Positions 50,666-57,535 of a DNA stretch of 64,000 nt are shown here, piece by piece (within the stretch, counting starts at the first letter, position 1; every line of letters starts with the position of its first letter). The stretch lies in NCBI RefSeq assembly GCF_014646235.1, contig NZ_BMNB01000027.1, positions 25,501 through 89,500 of the forward strand, in the 5' to 3' direction. The notes under the pieces are model-generated. The model was given only the letters and a program-made list of their open reading frames with translations, was not told where the DNA came from and made no database searches. The stretch is from Micromonospora sonchi (lineage in GTDB: Bacteria > Actinomycetota > Actinomycetes > Mycobacteriales > Micromonosporaceae). The position numbers and the translations under genes are program-made.

Positions 50666-53146
50666 TTACTCGCGGGCACCGACGAGCTGCACGGCCGGCG
50701 CGCGCATGGTCACCCGAACCGTCAGCAGCGAGGTGACGAGCACGAGCAGCGCGATGCCCGCGACGAGCGCCACGCCGGCGGCCCAGGGCACCGCGACGGG
50801 TACCCCACCGACCAACCGGGACAGCGCCGCCGCGGTGCCGGCAAGGTTGACGGCGGTGGCCAGCACCGCGAGCGCCGCGCCGACGCCGACGACGAGCAAC
50901 GCCTCGCCGGTGACCACCCGCCGGACCTGCCGCGGGGTCGCGCCGGCCAGCCGGAGCACCGCATACTCCCGCACCCGCGAGGCCGCCGCCATCATCATCA
51001 TGTTGACGATCGCGATACCGCAGTAGAGCGCGGTGACGCCGAGCAGAAGCCCCACGCCGGCCATGCTGCTCTGCGGGGTACCGCAGTTCTCACCGCACTC
51101 GAAATCGTCGCGGGAGCCGATCCGGGCCTGGTAGCTACCCGCGAGCGACTCGATCCGCTCCCGCACCCCCGACGGGTCCGCGCCCGGGCGGAACCTGACC
51201 AGGATCGATTCGGCCAGGCCGTCGCCGCCACCCCGCGCCGCGTACGACGGAGCCAGATAGACCTCGGAGCCGCCGATGCCGTGGGCCACGACCGCAGCGA
51301 CCCGCAGCGTGATCTCCTGTCCGGTGCCGAGCCACAGGCGCAAATCCTGCCCCACCGAGGCCTCGATGCGGTCGGTGACCACGACGGTGTCGTCGGCGAG
51401 GTCTGCCATCGAGCCGGAGAGGACCTTGCGCGGCGAGGTCTGCTCCAGCGCCACCGGGTCGACCGCGATCGCATCGAAGTCGCGGAGGCTGCCGGAGTCG
51501 TAGCCGTACACGGTGAGCGGCACCGACGTGGCCACGTACGCGTCGCCGGGCCCCGCCAGCAGCTCCCCGAGCGCCGGGCTCAGGCCAGGCGCGCCGTCGG
51601 GGAGCAGCACCAGGTCGGCGACGAGGGTGTTGTCGCGTTCGGCGATCCGGGCACTGTCGATGGTGCCGAGCGCGCCGAGCAGCGACAGTGCCAGCCCGAG
51701 GGTGAGCAGCACCGGCGCGGCGGTGCCGACCGTGCGCCGGACCGCGTTGAGCGTCTGTTGGCGCACGAGCAGGCCGACCGCGCCGCGCCGCCGGGTCAGC
51801 GGCCAGGTGACCACCCGGATGAACGGCGGCACCAGCACCGGGGCCAGCACCGCCACCCCGGTGACCGTGATGATGAGCAGCCACATGTAGATGACCGGAA
51901 CCGTGGCGATGTGCGGTTGCGCCCGGTTGACGAAGACCATCCCGCCAAGGGCGCAGAACAGCAGGACGAGCCCGGCGATGAGCCGGCCGCGGGTCAGTGT
52001 GACCTGCTCGTCCCGCGCCTCCCGCAGCGCCTCGATCGGCGAGACTCGGCCGGCGTGCCCGGCCGCGGTGCGGGCGGCCACGCCGGCGACACCGACGCCC
52101 ACGATCACGGATACCAGAAGCGGCGGTGCGGCCGGTCCCGCGTCGAACCAGGCCGGCGCGATGTCGTCCCGGGCCAGCCGGTCGCCGAGCAGCGGCCCGC
52201 CGATCACGCCGATCGCGCAGCCGACGATCGAACCGGCGAGCCCGACCAGCGCCGCCTCGCCCAGCACCAGCCGCCGCACCTGACGGGCGGTGGCACCGAG
52301 CATGCGCAGCAGGGCGAACTCCGCCCGCCGCTGCGCGACGGTGAACGCGAACGTGGAGGCGACCACGAACACCGCGACGAACGCGGCGAGACCGCCCGCG
52401 ACGGCGAGCAGCGTACGCGTGTTGAGTATCTGCTGGCGGTCGCGCCGGGCGGCCTCCTCGGCCTGCCGGCGGTCGTCGCCGGTGAGCACCTCGCCACCGT
52501 CGCCGACGATCCGGCTCACCGTCGCCTCGTCCGGCGCGGAGCCGGGCAGGAAGGCGACGGCGGTGACGGCCGGGGAGAGCCGGGCGGCCTCGGAATCGCT
52601 GAAGAATACCGCCGACTCGAAGCCGACGGCCGCGACCACACCGACCACCGTGTACTGGCTGGGTCCGGCACGCGTGTTGACGGAGAGGCCGGCGCCCTCG
52701 GTGCCCATGCCCGACGGCACCACGATCTCGTTGGCGGCCGCCGGGGGTCGGCCGGAGACCAGTTCGTAGCGTCCCAGCTGCGACACCGCCCACGGGTGCC
52801 CGACCTGCCCGGCCGGGCCGCCTGGGACCTGCGCATAGAAGGTGCGGTCCACGACGGTCCGGCCAGCGGCTGCGAGCCGATCGACCAAGGCGGGGGCGAC
52901 GGGGGGACGGTCATCCTGGCGTACCGACTCGACGTCCTGCTCGTTGTCGAGGACCAGGCGTCCCTGGCCGACGACGACCACCGGAGAGTCGACGAAGCGC
53001 TCGGGCGGTCGAGGCGCTGCGGTCATCGTCGCGCCGAGCACGATCGCGACCGTCGAAATCATGCCGACGCCGATCGTCAGCGCGACGAACGCGCCGAACA
53101 CGGACAGCCAGCGGAACCGCAGGGTGGCCCCGGCAAGCCCGATCAT
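50666..53146 (-). CDS. FtsX/MacB-type ABC permease, orphan
   Basis: The 826-residue membrane protein has one N-terminal helix (residues 12-42), an extracytoplasmic domain, an FtsX core (about 255-375; FALLRMLGATARQVRRLVLGE), a middle helix pair, a second extracytoplasmic domain with paired cysteines (DDFECGENCGTPQ), and a second FtsX core (YAVLRLAGATPRQVRRVVTGE) near the end. ATG 53146 is chosen because the first helix follows. The expected MacB-like ATPase is not adjacent, so it must be encoded elsewhere or lost in the neighbouring rearranged DNA. It probably exports lipids, peptides or antibiotics. Confidence 0.88.
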   Translation of the reverse strand: MIGLAGATLRFRWLSVFGAFVALTIGVGMISTVAIVLGATMTAAPRPPERFVDSPVVVVGQGRLVLDNEQDVESVRQDDRPPVAPALVDRLAAAGRTVVDRTFYAQVPGGPAGQVGHPWAVSQLGRYELVSGRPPAAANEIVVPSGMGTEGAGLSVNTRAGPSQYTVVGVVAAVGFESAVFFSDSEAARLSPAVTAVAFLPGSAPDEATVSRIVGDGGEVLTGDDRRQAEEAARRDRQQILNTRTLLAVAGGLAAFVAVFVVASTFAFTVAQRRAEFALLRMLGATARQVRRLVLGEAALVGLAGSIVGCAIGVIGGPLLGDRLARDDIAPAWFDAGPAAPPLLVSVIVGVGVAGVAARTAAGHAGRVSPIEALREARDEQVTLTRGRLIAGLVLLFCALGGMVFVNRAQPHIATVPVIYMWLLIITVTGVAVLAPVLVPPFIRVVTWPLTRRRGAVGLLVRQQTLNAVRRTVGTAAPVLLTLGLALSLLGALGTIDSARIAERDNTLVADLVLLPDGAPGLSPALGELLAGPGDAYVATSVPLTVYGYDSGSLRDFDAIAVDPVALEQTSPRKVLSGSMADLADDTVVVTDRIEASVGQDLRLWLGTGQEITLRVAAVVAHGIGGSEVYLAPSYAARGGGDGLAESILVRFRPGADPSGVRERIESLAGSYQARIGSRDDFECGENCGTPQSSMAGVGLLLGVTALYCGIAIVNMMMMAAASRVREYAVLRLAGATPRQVRRVVTGEALLVVGVGAALAVLATAVNLAGTAAALSRLVGGVPVAVPWAAGVALVAGIALLVLVTSLLTVRVTMRAPAVQLVGARE

Positions 53147-53306
53147 CGGGTGCTGACCTCCAGGTCTGCCATCCGGGCGGCGGGACATCAAGCAGTGCGA
53201 GCCGCAGTCCGCCGTACGTTATCTCACGATCCTCGACCGTGCCGGCCGGTACTGCAGCAGCTCGGTGCCGGCCCACCGCTCCAGCGCCGTCACCTGCTGC
53301 GAGAGC

Positions 53307-53618
53307 TCAGCAGTCAAACACCGACCAGCAGATGTCGTTGCGCAACCGCTGGTCGTCGAGCACGAGCTCGCGAATCGCCTCCGGGAGTTGGTCCCGCTGC
53401 CACCGGCACTCGCGTCGCCCTGCGGCATCGCTCCCGCCTCGCGGCTCGGCGGCACGTGCGGCCTTGATCGCGTAGGCGGCCGCACCGAGTTCGTGCGCGG
53501 CGACGTGTGCGACGACCGCCGCCTGGCCAGCAGCGTACGCCGCATGCCGTGCGGCCCCACGCAGGTCTCTGGCCGCGCCCATCGCATGACCGCCCGCCGT
53601 GCGAGCCTGCATCCTCAT
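53307..53618 (-). CDS. Shortened immunity-like (Imm-5-type) helical protein
   Basis: The 103-residue Ala-rich helical protein reads AARHAAYAAGQAAVVAHVAA, ELGAAAYAIKAARA and ends QRDQLPEAIRELVLDDQRLRN. This matches, in my memory, the C-terminal half of the actinobacterial putative-immunity family, normally 150-190 residues, so the N-terminal half seems lost. Upstream DNA gives no matching codons. No toxin gene is adjacent. The Cys pair near the end (CWSVFDC) is unusual. It may be a decayed gene. Confidence 0.5.
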   Translation of the reverse strand: MRMQARTAGGHAMGAARDLRGAARHAAYAAGQAAVVAHVAAHELGAAAYAIKAARAAEPRGGSDAAGRRECRWQRDQLPEAIRELVLDDQRLRNDICWSVFDC

Positions 53619-53649
53619 GACCTCACCCCGCGCCCAGGCGCGGGGTTAC

Positions 53650-54528
53650 TCACCGTCGAAGCTCGGCCACCTCACCCAGTCGCTCGAGCTTGTGCGGGTT
53701 GCGGATCGCATAGATCTCGGTGATCCGGCCGTCGTCGATGACGAACGACACGGCCGTGTCGTTCTCGCCGCCCGGGTCGATGCGCGCCGCGATGCCGCCG
53801 TTGAGGTCGACGATGAAAGCGCGGGCTTCGGGCGCGACCTCGGCGAAGCGGGCCATCACCGGGGCGAGCTTCGCAGCCCCGCGGACCGGCTTCGGGATTG
53901 CCGGGGCCAGGCCGCCACCGTCGCCCACGACCAGCACGTCGGGAGCCAGCACCTCAAGCAGTCCGGGCACGTCGCCGGTGGTCAGCGCGGCCAGGAACCG
54001 CTCGACCACCTGCTGCTGCTCGGTGCGGCTCACCGACATCCGCGGCCGGCGTGCCGCCACGTGCTTGCGGGCCCGCGTCGCGATCTGGCGCACCGCCGCC
54101 GACGACTTGTCCAGCGCCTGGGCGATCTCGTCGTACGGCACGTCGAAGACCTCGCGGAGCACGAAGACCGCGCGCTCCGTCGGTAGCAGCGTCTCGAGTA
54201 CCGCCAGCATGGCGATCGACACGCTCTCCGCCAGCTCGACGTCCTCGGCGACGTCCGGGCTGGTCAACAGGGGCTCGGGCAGCCACTCGCCCACGTACTC
54301 CTCGCGCTGCCGTGCGAGCGTGCGCAGCCGGTTGAGGCAGAGCCGGGTCACGATCCGCACGAGGTACGCCCGGGAGTTCCGGACCTGGCCGCGCTCGTCG
54401 TCGACCAGGGCTGCCCACCGCAGCCAGGTCTCCTGCACCACGTCCTCGGCGTCGGCGACCGAGCCGAGCATCTCGTAGGCAACGGTGAACAGCAGGCTGC
54501 GGTGGGCGACGAAGGGGTCCTCGCTCAT
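53650..54528 (-). CDS. ECF41-type (SigJ-like) sigma factor with SnoaL-like domain
   Basis: The 292-residue sigma factor has sigma2 (SVADAEDVVQETWLRW), sigma4 (VPYDEIAQALDKSSAAVRQI) and a SnoaL-like C-terminal domain from about 190. ECF41 signatures are visible: WLPEPLL in the linker, DGGG, and NPHKLERL near the C-terminus (the NPDKL motif with His for Asp). The extension takes the place of an anti-sigma factor. ATG 54528 overlaps the stop of the upstream carboxymuconolactone decarboxylase gene by 4 bases. Confidence 0.93.
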   Translation of the reverse strand: MSEDPFVAHRSLLFTVAYEMLGSVADAEDVVQETWLRWAALVDDERGQVRNSRAYLVRIVTRLCLNRLRTLARQREEYVGEWLPEPLLTSPDVAEDVELAESVSIAMLAVLETLLPTERAVFVLREVFDVPYDEIAQALDKSSAAVRQIATRARKHVAARRPRMSVSRTEQQQVVERFLAALTTGDVPGLLEVLAPDVLVVGDGGGLAPAIPKPVRGAAKLAPVMARFAEVAPEARAFIVDLNGGIAARIDPGGENDTAVSFVIDDGRITEIYAIRNPHKLERLGEVAELRR

Positions 54529-55115
54529 GACGCGGACGCTACTCCCGGTCGCTCGGCCAGCGGCTTCAAGCCGCACGCGGCGGCGAAGCCGTCAGACTCG
54601 ATGCCGAGCGCCACGTTGCCACGCGTGCTCATGTTCGCGAAGGCGATCACCGTGGTGAGTTCGACCACGGCGGACGGTCCCAGCGCGACGTGCAGCCGGT
54701 CCACCAGCTCGTCGGTCACGGTCGGCGGTGTCTGGCTCATCGCCTCGGCGTACTCCAGGACGTCCCGCTCCAGCGCAGTGAAGACGTCCGCCTCCCGCCA
54801 CCGGGGAATCTCGCGCGCCTTCTCCACGTCGAGTCCCCTGTTGCGGACCTCGAAGTAGTTGAAGTCCAGGCACCACGTGCAGCCGACCAGCGACGCGACC
54901 GCCATGTGGGCGTACGACTTGAGGTTCTCGTCGCAGGCGTCCCACTTCTGCAACTTGCCGCCGAGGCCGAAGCTGGCGAACAGCACCCTGGGGTTGTGCC
55001 AGTAGACACCCACCGCCGTCGGTACCTTGCCCAGTTTCTTCTCGATCATTCGCTTGATCAGTGCTCCCTTGACGCCGGTGATCTTCGCCGGAGGGATGCG
55101 GGTCGGGTGCTCCAT
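54525..55115 (-). CDS. Carboxymuconolactone decarboxylase/AhpD-like protein
   Basis: The 196-residue helical protein has the redox motif GCTWCLDFNYFEVRNRG (CxxC) of AhpD-like decarboxylase-family proteins. ATG 55115 (MEHPTRIPPAKITG) follows AGGAGAAGAC. It is the conserved partner (COE group) of ECF41 sigma factors and precedes the sigma gene in the operon. Likely function is peroxidase-type or related redox chemistry on an unknown substrate. Confidence 0.9.
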   Translation of the reverse strand: MEHPTRIPPAKITGVKGALIKRMIEKKLGKVPTAVGVYWHNPRVLFASFGLGGKLQKWDACDENLKSYAHMAVASLVGCTWCLDFNYFEVRNRGLDVEKAREIPRWREADVFTALERDVLEYAEAMSQTPPTVTDELVDRLHVALGPSAVVELTTVIAFANMSTRGNVALGIESDGFAAACGLKPLAERPGVASAS

Positions 55116-55167
55116 GTCTTCTCCTGTGTCGATGGCTGGGCCGACGGGTAGGTCGGCACGCCATGAA

Positions 55168-55194
55168 GACACCGGCCGGGCCGCGGATGTGACA
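55168..55194 (-). promoter_or_regulatory. Predicted ECF41-dependent promoter
   Basis: On the minus strand TGTCACA (55194-55188), 16 bases and TGTC (55171-55168) match the ECF41 promoter TGTCACA-N16-CGTC except for one base in the -10. It lies about 52 bases before the decarboxylase gene, consistent with autoregulation of the two-gene operon. Confidence 0.7.
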
Positions 55195-55237
55195 TCGAGC
55201 GGGAGGAAGCGGGTGGACGCCATGTACGGGCTGACGC

Positions 55238-56815
55238 CTACTCTCGCCAGCCGGTCAGCTCGACCCCCTTGGCCAGGTCCACCCGGAAGCCCAGCGCGAC
55301 CTCGCCGCGCTCGCCCGGCTCGAGCGACAGCCGCCAGGTCAGCTCACCCAGCTCCGTACGCTCGACCGGCGGCGGCACGACGGTCGTCTCCCGCACCACC
55401 ACCGCCTCGTCGCGCGACACCGGAAGCTGATCACGCACCTCGACCCTCGCCGGGCGGGGCGTGTGGTTGGCGACGGTGATCCGGTACTCCACCTCCCGCC
55501 GCCGGGCCGACCCGAGCGTGGCCTTGGTCTCGGCACGCCGATGCAACTTCCGCTCCACCCGCAGCCGGTCGTCCACCCCGAGCGCCAACTCGGCCTCCTC
55601 ACCCGGCGCCCACATCGGCAGCCGGGTGGACGCGACGAAGTCGGCGTCGTGGAACACCGCGGCCGGGCCGGGCAGCAGCGTGTGCTCCGACGTGTTGCGT
55701 ACCGTGGCCCGCAGGTGCGCCTCGGCGGCGCGGACCGGCACGGTGACATGGTCCAGCCGGGCCGGCAGTTCCAACACGGCGATGGTGGCCCGGTGCGCGC
55801 TACCGTCGGCCGGCACCGCCACCGGCCGCGCCGGCCGGTAGGTGGCGGCGCTCACCCCCTGCTCGACCTCGGCGACGCTCTCCCGCAGCCGCGGGTGCGC
55901 CCCGGCGGGACGGGCCGGACCGCTGCGGGCCGGGGCCGCGCCGGGCTCCGGCATCCCGGCCATCATCTCCGCCGACATCGCGCGCGGGGGCGCCGGCCGG
56001 AATCGGTCGAGATACCAGGGCGACAATTCCGGTACGCCGCTCGCCGCCGCCGGCCGGGCGGTGGAAAGTTGAAGTTCGCACTCCGGCCAGTCCTCCCCGG
56101 TGTTCTGGCTGACCACCCCGAACCAGGTGACGGTCACGGTGTCGTCGACCAACCGCAGGTCGTAGGAAGGTTGCCACCGGGCCCCCTCCACCAGATACGT
56201 CAGCTCCAGCTCGACATCGGCGTCGTCGACCTCCACCGCCACGATCACCTCGGCGGCCAGCCGGTCCGGCTCCCGCTTGCCGTGTGCGGCGTCGAGATCG
56301 CGCTCGACCGCGGCCAACTCCTCCGCCAACTCGACACGCCGGCGGGCCAGCCCGCGCCGCCGGGCGCGCGAGTCGGCGAGTTGGGCGGCCACCGAGTCGG
56401 CGAAGGCGGCCACGTCGCTCGGGGCCGCGTCGCCGGCGGCCAGCGCGCGGGCGTACGTGCCACCGGCACGCTCGGCCAGCCGGGTGAGGAACTCCCCGCG
56501 CTGCTCCTCGATCCCGTCCGCGTCGTCGACCTCGGCCACCTCGTCGGCCAACTCACGGCGGCGCTGCTCCAAGCCGACGACCTGCGCGTCGGTGCTGCGG
56601 GCCTGCCGCCAAGTGGTCACGTCCACGCCGAGCACGGTGGCCGGCCCCCGACCGCTGACCCGGACCGAGTCCCGCCGCAGGCCGAGCGGGAGCGGCGCGA
56701 CACGTACCCGGTGCCGGCCGGCCGCCAGTCGGGTGCCGCCGCGCCGGGTCACCCGGGCCCGGTCCGGATGAACGGTGACTCCGACGACGGGCGCATCGAT
56801 CTCCGCAGTGTCCAC
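55238..56815 (-). CDS. DUF4139 (mucoidy inhibitor MuiA-like) protein
   Basis: The 525-residue protein begins with a DUF4140-like beta domain (VVGVTVHPDRARVTRRG), continues with an Ala/Arg/Glu-rich coiled coil (about 95-190; LARRRVELAEELAAVERDLD), and ends in a DUF4139 beta-rich domain (LTYLVEGARWQPSYDLRLVD; VEYRITVANHTPRPARVEVR; final LAKGVELTGWRE). The start is GTG 56815, with no strong ribosome-binding site. No signal peptide. Function is unknown; the family was named from a Shigella mucoidy phenotype. Confidence 0.88.
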   Translation of the reverse strand: MDTAEIDAPVVGVTVHPDRARVTRRGGTRLAAGRHRVRVAPLPLGLRRDSVRVSGRGPATVLGVDVTTWRQARSTDAQVVGLEQRRRELADEVAEVDDADGIEEQRGEFLTRLAERAGGTYARALAAGDAAPSDVAAFADSVAAQLADSRARRRGLARRRVELAEELAAVERDLDAAHGKREPDRLAAEVIVAVEVDDADVELELTYLVEGARWQPSYDLRLVDDTVTVTWFGVVSQNTGEDWPECELQLSTARPAAASGVPELSPWYLDRFRPAPPRAMSAEMMAGMPEPGAAPARSGPARPAGAHPRLRESVAEVEQGVSAATYRPARPVAVPADGSAHRATIAVLELPARLDHVTVPVRAAEAHLRATVRNTSEHTLLPGPAAVFHDADFVASTRLPMWAPGEEAELALGVDDRLRVERKLHRRAETKATLGSARRREVEYRITVANHTPRPARVEVRDQLPVSRDEAVVVRETTVVPPPVERTELGELTWRLSLEPGERGEVALGFRVDLAKGVELTGWRE

Positions 56816-56945
56816 GGCGGCGAGGATAGCCGAACGTCGCTCGGTCCCTGGCCTGCGGCGGGAAGGGCTTGACGCGCGGACGTCCCATCGTGCACGGTCA
56901 ATTGACATCGACAATCTCAAATGAATGTTTGACCGGGGAGAACGG

Positions 56946-57500
56946 ATGAAGGCCTTCGTCACCGCCGCTTCGGCCGCGGCCCTGCTGCTCCTGGCCACCG
57001 GCAGCGCGCCTCACGGCCGGCCGGCGGCCGACGCGCCCTGCGTCGGGCAGATCCACGCGAACCCGGGGTTCGAACGGGGCACCACCGGCTGGACCGCCGG
57101 CCCCCGCATCGTCGTGCTCGGCGACGCGACCCGGCCCGCACACCGCGGCCGCGCGTACGCCACCTTCGCCGGGCTGGACGTGACGCGTACCGACCTGCTG
57201 CGCACCACCGTCACGGTGCCGGCCGACTGCGATCTGACGGTCCGCTTCTGGGTCCGGACCACCACCACGGAGACCAGCCGTGGCGACTACCTGAACGTCG
57301 GGCTGGCGGTCACCGGGACACCCCCGAAGACGAGGTACTCGCTGGCCTTCGACGGCGGGTCGCAGTGGCGGCAGTACTCCGTGTCGACCGGGACGGCGAC
57401 GACCGAGCGCACCGCGACGGTCAGCTTCATCGCCAGCGAGACGGCCGGCAACGGCGTCACGACCTTCGACGTCGACGACGCGACCTTCACGTTGAGCTGA
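56946..57500 (+). CDS. Secreted carbohydrate-binding-like protein (CBM4/9 fold)
   Basis: The 184-residue protein has a signal peptide (MKAFVTAASAAALLLLATGS) and a jelly-roll-like domain: HANPGFERGTTGWTAGPRIV, LTVRFWVRTTTTETSRGDYL and the C-terminal TTFDVDDATFTLS. The NPGFE...GW opening and FDVDD ending are typical of CBM4_9/DUF642-like modules. ATG 56946 follows GGGGAGAACGG. Its promoter region around 56895-56935 is AT-rich (ATTGACATCGACAAT). It is convergent with the GH95 gene. The catalytic partner is unknown. Confidence 0.8.
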   Translation: MKAFVTAASAAALLLLATGSAPHGRPAADAPCVGQIHANPGFERGTTGWTAGPRIVVLGDATRPAHRGRAYATFAGLDVTRTDLLRTTVTVPADCDLTVRFWVRTTTTETSRGDYLNVGLAVTGTPPKTRYSLAFDGGSQWRQYSVSTGTATTERTATVSFIASETAGNGVTTFDVDDATFTLS

Positions 57501-57535
57501 TCACGGCGGCAATCGCCGAGACCGCCATCGCCGGC

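Noticed and set aside
53219..53300. LysR-like fragment ELSQQVTALERWAGTELLQ on the minus strand
   Set aside because: About 20 codons resemble the LysR HTH second helix, but the piece is too short, without the first helix or effector domain, to list as a gene; possibly another scar.
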